Shown here: positions 24,915 to 33,211 of the stretch, piece by piece
Numbering within the stretch: the stretch's first letter is position 1
Layout: every line of letters starts with the position of its first letter
NCBI RefSeq assembly: GCF_000331735.1
Contig: NC_020126.1
Span: 6,032,501-6,096,500 of the forward strand
Source of the DNA: Myxococcus stipitatus DSM 14675
GTDB taxonomy: Bacteria > Myxococcota > Myxococcia > Myxococcales > Myxococcaceae
Reading direction: 5' to 3'
Length of the DNA stretch: 64,000 nt
Position numbers and translations under genes: made by a program
The notes under the pieces: generated by a model
The model's input: the letters and a program-made list of their open reading frames with translations, nothing else
Told to the model about the DNA's origin: nothing
The model's database searches: none

Positions 24915-25343
24915 ATGGCGACCCCCCAGTACTGGCTCATCAAGAGCGAGCCCTCGGTCTACGCGTACGCGCAGCTCGAGAAGGACCAGAAGACGGAGTG
25001 GACGGGCATCCGCAGCTTCGAGGCGCGCAACAACCTGCGGGCGATGAAGCCTGGCGACCTCTGTCTCTTCTACCACTCCAACGAGGGCAAGGCCGTGGTC
25101 GGCGTGGCCAAGGTCCTCACCCTGGCGACGGAGGACTCCACCGCGCCCGGCGAGGACTGGGCGTCGGTGAAGGTCGCCCCCGTCATCCCCGTCAAGGCCC
25201 CGGTGGAGCTCTCCACCGTCAAGGCCACCACGGCCTTGAAGGAGTTCCCCCTCATCACCCGCAGCCGCCTCAGCGTCGCGCCCGTCACGGCCGAGCACTT
25301 CAAGCTCATCCTGAAGATGGGGAAGACGTCGCTGCCGAAGTAG
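24915..25343 (+). CDS. EVE domain protein
   Basis: 142 residues covering a complete EVE domain: Y-W-L-I-K-S-E-P near the start, W-T-G-I-R-S-F-E-A-R-N-N-L-R, G-D-L-C-L-F-Y-H-S and the VVGVAKV strand. EVE is a PUA-like fold; the human relative is THYN1. Some members bind modified bases in DNA or RNA, but the target here is unknown. The ribosome site is weak. Its last 38 bp overlap the 3' end of the convergent permease gene. Confidence 0.88.
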   Translation: MATPQYWLIKSEPSVYAYAQLEKDQKTEWTGIRSFEARNNLRAMKPGDLCLFYHSNEGKAVVGVAKVLTLATEDSTAPGEDWASVKVAPVIPVKAPVELSTVKATTALKEFPLITRSRLSVAPVTAEHFKLILKMGKTSLPK

Positions 25344-26787
25344 CCGGAGGCTCCGGGGGCCGGAGCAGCGTCACGCGCGGCCCCGTGAAGGTGTGCCGCT
25401 GGACCAGGCCCCAGTAGAGCCCCAGCAGCACCAGCGCGCCGGCGAACGTGTAGCCGGCGAGCTGGTTGGGCGGCAGCACGAAGAGCACCATCACCACCGC
25501 GCACCAGACCAGCGCCACCCCGTTGACGAGCGACGACGCGCGGCCCAGGTCCCACGGCCCTCGGTGAGACCACGTCCCGGCGCGCCGCGTGCGGAAGCCC
25601 ACCCAGATGGGCAGGGCATATGACGCATAGAGGGCCAGCGTGCTCAGCGCCACCATGGCCGCGTAGGCCTGGCTCCACAGCGCCACCACCAGCGCCGCGG
25701 CCACCGACACCCAGACCGCCACGGAGGGACTCTTGAAGCGCGGCGACACGCGCGCCAGCCAGTGGGAGGCGGGCAGCCCGTTGTCGCGCGCGAAGGCGAA
25801 CAACATGCGCGAGTTGGACGTCACCGACGACAGGCCACAGAACCACATGGCGCCGATGGCCACCCAGACCAGCGCGCCCCCCAGGGCCGGGCCCAGCGAG
25901 TGCGTGAGGACATACAGGAAGGGATTGGCGGCGGCGGCGGTGGCGGGCAGGTCCTGGATGGCCAGCGTCACCGCGCCGAGCAAGAGGTAGCCCACCACCG
26001 CGCTGACGGCCACGGACAGGAAGATGCCCCACGGGGCGTTGCGCGTGGGGTCTCGGGTCTCCTCGGAGACATGCGCGCTGGCGTCGTAGCCCGTGAAGGT
26101 CCACTGCGCCTGGAGCAGGCCGATGAGGAAGCCATAGGCATACAGCGGCGTCTCGGAGCTGAAGCGCGTCAGCAGGAAGGCCGCGTCCTGCTTGGGCGCG
26201 AAGGCCGCGAGCGCGCCGATGAGCACCGCCACGCCCACGACGTGGTACCAGGCCGAGAAGTCATTGAGCCAGGCGACCACGCGCACGCCCACGTGGTTGA
26301 GCACCGCGTGGGACAGGAGGATGGCCGTGTAGATGGGCAACACGGTGGAGCGCTCGCGCGAGCCCACGAGCATGTCCGCGAGGAACTCCGCCAGCCCGTA
26401 GTCGATGCCCGCGGTGATGGCGAACTGCCCCAGCGTGTTCAGCCACGCGGTGAAGAAGCCCACCCGGGGCCCGCCCAGCATCGCCGCCCAGTGGTAGAGC
26501 GCGCCCGCGGTGGGGAACGAGGACGCGAGCTGCGCGAGGCTCGCCGCCACGGCCAGCGTCATCACCGCCACCAGCGGCCAGCCCACCCCCATCACCAGCG
26601 GCCCCCCGAAGCGCAGGCCATGGCCGTACAGCGTCACGGCGCCGGTGAGGATGGAGATGATGGAGAAGGAGACCGCGAAGTTGGAGAAGCCGCCCATGCC
26701 GCGCAGGAGCTGCTGCGCGTACCCCAGCCGCTGGAGCTGGGCGGCGTCCTCCTCGAGCTGACGCTCGGCGTCCGGTGGGTTGGCCAT
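25306..26787 (-). CDS. APC-family amino acid/amine permease
   Basis: 493 residues, about 12 hydrophobic segments, with the APC superfamily start (G-F-S-N-F-A-V-S-F-S-I-I-S-I-L-T-G) and the S-F-P-T-A-G-A-L-Y-H-W segment in helix 3 typical of GABA/amino acid permeases (BAT1-type). It imports an amino acid or amine by proton or ion coupling; the specificity cannot be read. The upstream ribosome site is weak. The 3' end overlaps the EVE gene tail to tail by 38 bp. Confidence 0.88.
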   Translation of the reverse strand: MANPPDAERQLEEDAAQLQRLGYAQQLLRGMGGFSNFAVSFSIISILTGAVTLYGHGLRFGGPLVMGVGWPLVAVMTLAVAASLAQLASSFPTAGALYHWAAMLGGPRVGFFTAWLNTLGQFAITAGIDYGLAEFLADMLVGSRERSTVLPIYTAILLSHAVLNHVGVRVVAWLNDFSAWYHVVGVAVLIGALAAFAPKQDAAFLLTRFSSETPLYAYGFLIGLLQAQWTFTGYDASAHVSEETRDPTRNAPWGIFLSVAVSAVVGYLLLGAVTLAIQDLPATAAAANPFLYVLTHSLGPALGGALVWVAIGAMWFCGLSSVTSNSRMLFAFARDNGLPASHWLARVSPRFKSPSVAVWVSVAAALVVALWSQAYAAMVALSTLALYASYALPIWVGFRTRRAGTWSHRGPWDLGRASSLVNGVALVWCAVVMVLFVLPPNQLAGYTFAGALVLLGLYWGLVQRHTFTGPRVTLLRPPEPPATSAATSSPSSG

Positions 26788-26861
26788 GGCGTCAGGATAC
26801 GCGGGCCCACTCCGGTGACCTTGGAGGGGGAGCGGGAATGGGCCCGCGTCTGTCCGGAACG

Positions 26862-27446
26862 CTACGGCTTGCGCGGCGCGGGGCTCGCCGGCTCCCCCAT
26901 CGCGGGGGGACCCCTGAGAATCCGCACCCCCTTGTGGATGCGCATCACGCCCATCTCCGCCTCCAGCTTCTGCCAGAGGTCGGGGCCCAGCATCTTCTTG
27001 ATGCGGACCATCAAGCCCAGCCGGTTGCGGCGGACCGCCGTCTCCGCGCGGCCCACCTCCTCCAGCTGACGGAAGATGGCGCTCTCCTCGCTCGCGTCCG
27101 CGCGAATCAGCCGCTCCAGCTGGAGCTGCGCCCGCTTCAGGTCCGCCTCCAGCGGGATGAGGGCGTCATTGGCATCGAAGGTGGCGTCTTGAATCTGCTT
27201 CACCAGCTCGCGCTGGATGCCTAGCTTCTCCGCGACGTGGGGAGGAATCCCGTACGAGGCGGCGGGCAGCGGCCCGAGCGGAGGAAGGACATCCGGCCCT
27301 CCGGGCCCGTCCAGCTGCACCGTGGTGGCGAGCGCGGGCAGGCGGTGGATGACGACCCCCTCGGACTCTCCCTGCGCGGAGGCGGGCGAGGTCCACAGGA
27401 GCGGCGCGAGCAACGCCGCCCCCAGCGAGACAATGGACTTCTTCAT
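26862..27446 (-). CDS. Periplasmic Spy/CpxP-like sensor protein
   Basis: 194 residues. A signal peptide (ending A-S-A) is followed by a Pro-rich segment and then an all-helical region. Around 62-150 this has the long hairpin pattern of the Spy/CpxP/CnrX group (EKLGIQRELVKQIQD, LEADLKRAQLQLERLI). In CnrYXH systems the CnrX member senses metal and controls release of an ECF sigma factor; Spy and CpxP act as chaperones or stress sensors. The start overlaps the anti-sigma stop by 4 nt (ATGA), so it belongs to the sigma operon. Few His/Met residues are present, so metal sensing is uncertain. Confidence 0.75.
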   Translation of the reverse strand: MKKSIVSLGAALLAPLLWTSPASAQGESEGVVIHRLPALATTVQLDGPGGPDVLPPLGPLPAASYGIPPHVAEKLGIQRELVKQIQDATFDANDALIPLEADLKRAQLQLERLIRADASEESAIFRQLEEVGRAETAVRRNRLGLMVRIKKMLGPDLWQKLEAEMGVMRIHKGVRILRGPPAMGEPASPAPRKP

Positions 27447-28048
27447 GGCATCAACTCCTGTGAATGGATGAGAGGCATGACCGCCGTTCGGAACGGCGGC
27501 GTTTCCAGCGCGCGGGAATCCGGGGGACGCAGCCAGGCGGCCAGCGTCCCGAAAGGCCTGTAGGTGTCGTCGCCGTAGACCAGCTCGCGGCGCGAGTAGC
27601 CACGCACCTCCGCGACCAGCACCGCCAGCGAGCCCCGAGGGTCCTCGTCGAGGAACTCCCGGGGCTGCTCACCTTGAAGGCTCTGCTCATGAGGCGACAG
27701 CGGACGCGTGTCCTCGGGCACCTGCTCCGCGAACACCTCGTGTGACGAGGGGGCCTCCGGCACTGGCTCCCCGGGGCGCGCCATCCACGTCAGGAATCCG
27801 ACACACATCGAGGCCACGGCCCCCACTGCGATGCGGCGGCGCACCTTGCGGCGACGCACCTCGCCGAGCACCGCCTCGCGAGAGACGCGAGGAAGCGGCG
27901 GCGTCGGGGGTGGACGCAGCGCGGCGGCGGTGGCGTGGGCGGAGGCCAGCAACCGACAGTCCTCGCACCCGTCCAGGTGAGCCCGCACCGGCGCCGGCCA
28001 CTGCGGCGACTCCTCCAGCAGGGCCATGGCCACCTCGTGGCATCTCAT
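27443..28048 (-). CDS. Zinc-finger anti-sigma factor
   Basis: 201 residues. The N-terminus has the zinc-binding anti-sigma motif H-x3-C-x2-C (H24, C28, C31). A basic segment then leads into one membrane helix at about 76-95, with a periplasmic C-terminal half of ~105 residues. AAGGAG lies 7 nt before the ATG. Its start overlaps the sigma factor stop (ATGA) and its stop overlaps the sensor start (ATGA). It would hold the cognate ECF sigma factor inactive until a periplasmic signal reaches it. Confidence 0.85.
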   Translation of the reverse strand: MRCHEVAMALLEESPQWPAPVRAHLDGCEDCRLLASAHATAAALRPPPTPPLPRVSREAVLGEVRRRKVRRRIAVGAVASMCVGFLTWMARPGEPVPEAPSSHEVFAEQVPEDTRPLSPHEQSLQGEQPREFLDEDPRGSLAVLVAEVRGYSRRELVYGDDTYRPFGTLAAWLRPPDSRALETPPFRTAVMPLIHSQELMP

Positions 28049-28599
28049 GATGTCTCTCCTTCGAGGGCCTGCTCGGCCTTGAGCTTCTTCAGCGCGCGGT
28101 ACAGGTGGATGCGCACGGTGCCGCGGCCGATGCCCATGCTCTCCGCGATGGAATCCAGGTCCAGTCCCTCCAGGTAGCGCAGGGTGAAGGCGGTGGCCTG
28201 CTTCGCGGGCAGCGCTCGCACCGCGCGCCCCAACGCCCGCCACCGCTCCACTCCCTCGAAGCGCTCCTCGGGTGACGGCTCCAACGGGGAGCCCCCGTTC
28301 AGTGATTCACGAATCACGCCCCACACGCGCCGCCGCCGCAGGTGTCCCATCGCGCGAGAGACCAGGATGCGCCTCAGCCACGCCGGCCCCGCCTTCGCGT
28401 CCCGCAACAAATGCCGCTTCTCGTAGGCATCAGCCAGGGACGCCTGCACCAGGTCCCGGGCCTCCTCGCCGTCCCACACCAGCCGCCTCGCCAGCCGCGA
28501 CAGCGCGGCCTGCTCCGTCTCGAGGAGGGCGTCGAAAGCCAGCGCGTCCATCGCGCGGGCTGGACTTCCGGGCTCCTCTAGGATGGCGGTACCCTTCAC
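28045..28599 (-). CDS. ECF-type RNA polymerase sigma factor
   Basis: 184 residues. Region 2 lies in the first half (E-E-A-R-D-L-V-Q-A-S-L-A-D-A-Y and following W-L-R-R-I-L-V). Region 4 is C-terminal (L-P-A-K-Q-A-T-A-F-T-L-R-Y-L-E, then a helix-turn-helix with S-M-G-I-G-R-G-T-V-R-I-H-L-Y-R-A). The GTG at 28599 has GGGGAGG 10 nt upstream; the alternative ATG at 28551 has no ribosome site. First gene of a three-gene translationally coupled operon with its anti-sigma factor and a periplasmic sensor. I could not identify a matching autoregulatory promoter by eye. Confidence 0.88.
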   Translation of the reverse strand: MKGTAILEEPGSPARAMDALAFDALLETEQAALSRLARRLVWDGEEARDLVQASLADAYEKRHLLRDAKAGPAWLRRILVSRAMGHLRRRRVWGVIRESLNGGSPLEPSPEERFEGVERWRALGRAVRALPAKQATAFTLRYLEGLDLDSIAESMGIGRGTVRIHLYRALKKLKAEQALEGETS

Positions 28600-28670
28600 G
28601 GTGAAACGACCTCCCCGTCTGCCTTCACGGAATGAGGACGCACCAGCGCCTAAAACGGCATACTCGCGCC

Positions 28671-29132
28671 GTGAGCACTCCAGACATCCGCCGGATTCCA
28701 GCCGCCGAGACGCGCGGGCTGCGCCGGGCCGTCCTGCGCCCCCACCAGCCTCCCGAGGCCGTCGTCTATCCAGGAGATGATGACCAGGACACTCTCCATC
28801 TGGGCCTGTACTCGGATGGCCGCCTGCTCGGTGTGGCGTCACTGTACCGGGAGCCGCCTCCCTACGCATTGAAGGCCATCACCTCCTGGCGCCTGCGCGG
28901 CATGGCCGTGGAGCAGGGGCGACAGGGACAGGGCCTGGGCGCGGCCTTGCTGAAGGCGTGCATGGACCACGCGATGGAGCATCGCGGCACGCAGTTGTGG
29001 TGCAACGCGCGCGCGACGGCGTCGGGCTTCTACCGCTCGCTGGGCTTCATCCAGCACGGCGACGTGTTCGAGCTGCCTGGAATCGGTCCCCACCACCTCA
29101 TGTCGCGAGAGCTGAAGGAGTCCGTGCGATGA
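28671..29132 (+). CDS. GNAT-family N-acetyltransferase
   Basis: 153 residues, complete GNAT fold with the acetyl-CoA loop Q-G-R-Q-G-Q-G-L-G-A-A-L-L and the C-terminal A-S-G-F-Y-R-S-L-G-F strand-helix. The substrate is unknown. The start is a GTG at 28671; an upstream ATG at 28632 is possible but would push into the divergent sigma promoter. Neither has a strong ribosome site, and a leaderless message is possible. The stop overlaps the start of pheA by 4 nt (ATGA), so it is co-translated with phenylalanine biosynthesis genes. Confidence 0.82.
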   Translation: MSTPDIRRIPAAETRGLRRAVLRPHQPPEAVVYPGDDDQDTLHLGLYSDGRLLGVASLYREPPPYALKAITSWRLRGMAVEQGRQGQGLGAALLKACMDHAMEHRGTQLWCNARATASGFYRSLGFIQHGDVFELPGIGPHHLMSRELKESVR

Positions 29133-30268
29133 GCTCCCCGCTGGACCTGGGCGCGCTGCGCGACGCCATCGAGGCCATCGACGAGGAGATTCTCGACGCC
29201 CTCCGCCGCCGCATGGACCTGGCCGACGACGTGGCCCGCTCCAAGCTGGCCAACGCCGCGCCCCTCCGGGACCAGCGACGAGAGGACCTGCTCCTGCGGC
29301 GCATCCGCACGCGCGCCGCCGAGCACAAGCTGGACCCGCACGAGGTGGAGCGCATCTGGCGGCTGGTCATCGACATGTCCGTGGCGCGGCAGCAAGCGCT
29401 CGTCACGAGGCAGGACACCACGCCGTTGCGCGTGGGCTATCCGGGCGTCGAGGGCTCCTACAGCCACCTGGCCGCGCGCCGCCTCTACGCGGGCCGCTCC
29501 GGGGGCGTGCTGCTCACCGGGTTCGACCACTCGCGCGAGGTGGTGGAGGCGCTGCGCCGCGGCGAGCAGGACCTGGCGCTGCTGCCCATCGAGAACACCA
29601 CCGCGGGCAGCATGAACGAGACGTACGACCTGCTGGCCGAAGGCGGCGTGGTCATCACCGCGGAGCTGGTGAGCCAGGTGGACCACCGGCTCCTGGGCCT
29701 GCCGGGCGCGAAGCTGGAGGGACTGCGCGAGGTGCTCTCCCATCCGCAGGCCCTGGCCCAGTGCGAGGCCTTCCTTCGCGACAAGCTGCCGTGGGCGCGG
29801 GCGGTGCCGGACGTGGACACGGGCGGCGCGGCGCAGAAGGTGCGTGAGCGCAATGACCCGACGGTCGCCGCCATCGCCAGCGAGATTGCCGCGCAGCGCT
29901 TCGGCCTGGAGGTGCTCGCGCGCGAGCTCCAGCCCGAGTCCGACTACACGCGCTTCGTCGAGGTGGGGCGGGAGGCCACGCCGCTGTCGCCCGAGGCCCC
30001 GTGCAAGACGTCGCTGCTCATGGTGCTGGAGCACAAGCCCGGCACGCTGGGGGAGATGCTCCAGCGGCTCACCTTGCGCGGCGTCAACCTGAGCAAGCTG
30101 GAGTCGCGGCCGATTCCGGGCAGCCCGTGGCAGTACCGCTTCTACGTGGACGTGGAGGGCCATGCGGCCTCCGCGCCGCTGACGGCCGCGCTCGAGGACA
30201 TCCGTCCGCTGACCTCCTTCCTGCGAGTGCTCGGCACCTATGCCCGAGCCGAGGGGAGCCATGGCTGA
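29129..30268 (+). CDS. pheA: Bifunctional chorismate mutase/prephenate dehydratase (P-protein)
   Basis: 379 residues in three parts: an AroQ chorismate mutase (about 5-88, with L-R-x2-I-x2-I-D start and R-R-E-D-L-L), a prephenate dehydratase (about 98-275, with the catalytic T-R-F in S-D-Y-T-R-F) and an ACT domain (about 285-370, with E-S-R-P for Phe binding). It makes phenylpyruvate from chorismate and should be feedback-inhibited by Phe. AAGGAG lies 8 nt before the ATG. Overlaps the GNAT gene upstream by 4 nt and the second dehydratase gene downstream by 8 nt. Confidence 0.95.
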   Translation: MSSPLDLGALRDAIEAIDEEILDALRRRMDLADDVARSKLANAAPLRDQRREDLLLRRIRTRAAEHKLDPHEVERIWRLVIDMSVARQQALVTRQDTTPLRVGYPGVEGSYSHLAARRLYAGRSGGVLLTGFDHSREVVEALRRGEQDLALLPIENTTAGSMNETYDLLAEGGVVITAELVSQVDHRLLGLPGAKLEGLREVLSHPQALAQCEAFLRDKLPWARAVPDVDTGGAAQKVRERNDPTVAAIASEIAAQRFGLEVLARELQPESDYTRFVEVGREATPLSPEAPCKTSLLMVLEHKPGTLGEMLQRLTLRGVNLSKLESRPIPGSPWQYRFYVDVEGHAASAPLTAALEDIRPLTSFLRVLGTYARAEGSHG

Positions 30269-31085
30269 GTCGTCTCCGCGTCGCATCGCCTTCCAGGGAG
30301 AGCGAGGCGCCTATGGAGAAGAGGCGCTGCGCGCGCTCCACGGGCCGCACGTCGAAGCCGTCCCCTGCCCCACCTTCCGCGCCGTGTTCGAGGCCGTGGC
30401 CGAAGGCCGCGTGGACGGCGGCGTCGTCCCGGTGGAGAGCTCGCTGGGCGGCCCGGTGGCGGAGAACGTGGACCTGCTGCTGGAGCACGACGTGCCCATC
30501 ACCGGCGAGGTGTCGCTGCGCATCCGCCACTGCCTCGTCGCGCCGCCCGGCCTCGCGCTCGCGGACGTCGAGCGGGTGCTCTCGCATCCCCAGGCCCTGG
30601 CCCAGTGCGCCGGCTACCTCAGGCGACGCGGCATCCAGCCCATTCCAGAGGCCAACACCGCCATCGCCGCGCGCAAGGTCGCCGAGGAGGCTCCGCCGCG
30701 CACCGGCGCCATCGCCAGCCGCGCCTCCGCGGAGCTGTACGGCCTGACGGTGCTGGAGGAAGGCGTGGAGGACTCGCCGGACAACTACACGCGCTTCATC
30801 GCGCTGGGCCTCACGCCGCCGCACGAGTGGAAGCGGCGCAAGACGGCGCTCGCCTTCACGGTGCAGAACGAGTCCGGCGCGCTGTACCGCGTGCTGGGGG
30901 CGTTCTCCGGACGCGGGCTGGAGGTGTCCCGGCTGGAGTCCCGTCCGCAGCGCCGCGCGTGGGAGTACGTGTGGTGCCTGGACGTGGACGGCGCGCTGGA
31001 GGACCCGCGGGTGCGCGAGGCGGTGGAGGCCGCTCAAGCAGCCTGCATCACCCTGCGGGTCCTCGGCAGCTACGGCGTGGCCTGA
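30261..31085 (+). CDS. Monofunctional prephenate dehydratase with ACT domain
   Basis: 274 residues: dehydratase domain from residue 5 (A-F-Q-G-E-R-G-A-Y), catalytic T-R-F in D-N-Y-T-R-F, and an ACT domain with E-S-R-P. It has no chorismate mutase domain, unlike the gene it overlaps. I start it at 30261, where AGGGGAG is close upstream and the start overlaps the pheA stop by 8 nt. Two consecutive dehydratases are unusual; the second may differ in feedback or use arogenate-like substrates. Confidence 0.92.
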   Translation: MAESSPRRIAFQGERGAYGEEALRALHGPHVEAVPCPTFRAVFEAVAEGRVDGGVVPVESSLGGPVAENVDLLLEHDVPITGEVSLRIRHCLVAPPGLALADVERVLSHPQALAQCAGYLRRRGIQPIPEANTAIAARKVAEEAPPRTGAIASRASAELYGLTVLEEGVEDSPDNYTRFIALGLTPPHEWKRRKTALAFTVQNESGALYRVLGAFSGRGLEVSRLESRPQRRAWEYVWCLDVDGALEDPRVREAVEAAQAACITLRVLGSYGVA

Positions 31086-31091
31086 CGTCGG

Positions 31092-32210
31092 CTACGCCGG
31101 GGTGGACTGGCTTCCGTCGCCGTTCTTCACGACGGCCACGTACGCGTCCCGGACAATCTGCGTGTAGCGCTGGAGCGCGGCGAGCTGCTCCAGCCGCAGC
31201 GCCTGCGGGCCGTCACACAGCGCCGCTTCCGGGTTCGGGTGGAAGTCCACCAGCACCATGGACGCGCCCGCGATGAGGCCCTGGCCGATGGAGTGGAAGA
31301 TGTCCGGCAGGCCATCCGGCGGAGCATCCGGCCGACCGATGGCATGCGACGGGTCCACGCACACCGGCATGCGCGTGAGGCGGCGGACCACCGGCACGTG
31401 CGCGAAGTCCACCATGTTGCGGTGCGGGTCGCCCAGGTGCGACTTCACGCCGCGGAGGCAGAAGACGATCTTCGGGTTGCCCTCGCTCGCGATGTACTCG
31501 CAGGCGTTGAGCGACTCCTCCAGCGTGATGCCCATGCCGCGCTTGAAGAGCACGGGGAAGACGCGCTGCTGGCCAATGGACTTGAGCAGCTCGAAGTTCT
31601 GCGCGTTGCGCGTGCCCACCTGGAGCATCACGCCGGTGGCGTTGCCGGAGCGCTCCAGCGCGTCGCGAATCTCGTCGATGTGCCGAGGGTGCGTCACCTC
31701 CATGGCGACGACCTTGATGCCGTGCCGGCCCGCAGACTCGAACACCCACGGAAGGCACGCGGCGCCCAGGCCCTGGAACTCGTAGGGGTTGGTGCGCGGC
31801 TTGTACGCGCCCATGCGCGTGGTGCGGATGTCGCAGCGCTCCAGCGCCGCCATCATCGACTCCACGTTCTCCTTCGTGTCCACCGCGCACAGGCCGGCGA
31901 ACACCTGCACCGTGCGCTCGTCGAAGGTGATGCCGTTGTACTCGAAGCCCGTCGACGTCCGCTGGCCCTTGTGCCGGCCGATGACGCGGTACTTCTGCGA
32001 GACGCGGACCACCTGACGCACGCCCGGAATCTGCTCGAAGGCCTCCGTCGGCACCTGGGCCGTGGAGCCCAGCAGGTAGATCTCCGTGACGGTGTACTCC
32101 GAGCCCTCGATGACGTGGGGACGCGGCGTCACGCCCTTGTACTGCGACGCGACTTGAAGGACGGCGGATACGACGGACTCAGGAGAGTCCGGTTCGAGCA
32201 TGACAATCAT
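31092..32210 (-). CDS. aroF: 3-deoxy-7-phosphoheptulonate (DAHP) synthase, type I-beta
   Basis: 372 residues. The N-terminal ~95 residues form the ferredoxin-like regulatory domain seen in Thermotoga-type enzymes. The catalytic barrel follows, with R-M-G-A-Y-K-P-R-T-N-P, V-L-F-K-R-G, C-L-R-G and V-D-P-S-H. It catalyses the first step of aromatic amino acid synthesis, and the N-terminal domain usually confers inhibition by Tyr or Phe. Start at 32210 fits the usual family N-terminus. It converges on the second prephenate dehydratase with only 6 bp between stops, so the first and last steps toward Phe are adjacent. Confidence 0.93.
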   Translation of the reverse strand: MIVMLEPDSPESVVSAVLQVASQYKGVTPRPHVIEGSEYTVTEIYLLGSTAQVPTEAFEQIPGVRQVVRVSQKYRVIGRHKGQRTSTGFEYNGITFDERTVQVFAGLCAVDTKENVESMMAALERCDIRTTRMGAYKPRTNPYEFQGLGAACLPWVFESAGRHGIKVVAMEVTHPRHIDEIRDALERSGNATGVMLQVGTRNAQNFELLKSIGQQRVFPVLFKRGMGITLEESLNACEYIASEGNPKIVFCLRGVKSHLGDPHRNMVDFAHVPVVRRLTRMPVCVDPSHAIGRPDAPPDGLPDIFHSIGQGLIAGASMVLVDFHPNPEAALCDGPQALRLEQLAALQRYTQIVRDAYVAVVKNGDGSQSTPA

Positions 32211-32224
32211 CTTCGGGGTTCTCC

Positions 32225-32238
32225 AGACAGGTCTGTCT
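32225..32238. promoter_or_regulatory. 14-bp palindrome in the aroF leader
   Basis: AGACAG-GT-CTGTCT, an inverted repeat of two 6-bp arms, 15-28 nt before the DAHP synthase start. It could be an operator for a dimeric regulator or a small leader hairpin. There is no independent support. Confidence 0.3.
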
Positions 32239-32384
32239 TGTCGGATTAATGTGCTAGCGCGGAATCGCCGCGCGGAGTGTAACAACGAGGTCCCTGGATT
32301 GCGTCCGCATGGACCGCGCGAATGGCCACGGACTGGGCCGAAGCGGCGACGAGGAGCGGCCCAAGCCTCCAGCGGGCTGCCTGC

Positions 32385-32951
32385 TCAGACGCCCTTGGGA
32401 CGCAGCCGGGAGGCCAGTTTCGTGTACTGGTCCCTCTGGGCGGTGTCCCCCAGGTGCTCCCAGACGTCGGCCAGGGCCTTGGCCGCTTCGACGTATGCGG
32501 GCGCCAGTTCCAGGGCCAGCTCGAAAGTGTGTCGTGCTTGACGATAGCGGGCCTTGTCCGGCCGGCGCGGGCCGCGCGTGAGCAGCGCGTTGCCTCGCTC
32601 ATAGACTTCGATGGCGGACGCCTCGCGGTAGCCCGGGTCGCCGTTGAGCTGGATGGCGCGCTCCATGAGCTCCGCGGCGGCCTCCGGCTCGCCCAGCTCC
32701 AGCTGGCACAGGGCCGCGTCGCGGTGGGGGTCGGCGGCGGACGGGTCCACCTCGATGGCTCGCTCGAAACAGCGCAGGGCGTCCTGCGCGCGGCCCAGCT
32801 GCGCGAGCGAGGAGCCCTTCGCGATGAGGGCGGGAAAGTGCTTCGCGTCGACGGCGAGGACCTTGTCGAAGAAGGAGATCGCGGCCTCGTGGTCGCCGGT
32901 CATCGACAGCTTGGCGCCCTCGTTGAACGCCGCGAACAGCAACTTGGACAT
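32385..32951 (-). CDS. TPR-repeat protein
   Basis: 188 residues of tetratricopeptide repeats, four to five units (A-I-S-F-F-D-K-V-L-A-V-D-A, A-L-R-C-F-E-R-A-I-E-V-D-P and others), with no signal peptide or membrane segment. It is a cytoplasmic protein-protein interaction scaffold with unknown partner. The ATG at 32951 is preferred because the TPRs begin right after it. A 6-bp inverted repeat (GGGCAA/TTGCCC) 11-25 nt upstream could influence initiation. Confidence 0.8.
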   Translation of the reverse strand: MSKLLFAAFNEGAKLSMTGDHEAAISFFDKVLAVDAKHFPALIAKGSSLAQLGRAQDALRCFERAIEVDPSAADPHRDAALCQLELGEPEAAAELMERAIQLNGDPGYREASAIEVYERGNALLTRGPRRPDKARYRQARHTFELALELAPAYVEAAKALADVWEHLGDTAQRDQYTKLASRLRPKGV

Positions 32952-33172
32952 CGTGCCCCCAGGGCAAGGGTTGCCCGGCCAGGACGAAAAGGGCCGTTCG
33001 TCCAGCCTCTCACCGGGGAGCACCGCCTGGAAAGCCACCCGCACGCGGCGCCGGTGTGTCCGGCTGATGGGAGCCATCCGCTGCGCTCCGCCACCTCACG
33101 CCGACCCGGAGATACCGGCCTTTCCGCCGAGCCTCCGAGTCCCGGCAAGGTCCTTCCGGGAACAGTCCAAGC

Positions 33173-33205
33173 GAGGCGGGCGGCACACGCGAGGCGGCCC
33201 GCCTC
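33173..33205 (-). terminator. Hairpin after the caspase-like gene
   Basis: Perfect 9-bp inverted repeat (GAGGCGGGC/GCCCGCCTC) with a 15-nt loop, starting 7 bp beyond the stop codon. No T-run follows on the minus strand, so it is a likely but non-canonical terminator. Confidence 0.45.
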
Positions 33206-33211
33206 TTCGGG

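Noticed and set aside
29000-29130. Phe leader or T-box attenuator before pheA
   Set aside because: The gene overlaps an upstream coding region by 4 nt, leaving no leader; no T-box or Phe-codon peptide is seen.
31086-31091. Possible bidirectional terminator between pheA-like and aroF genes
   Set aside because: Only 6 bp separate the two stop codons and no stem-loop is visible around them.
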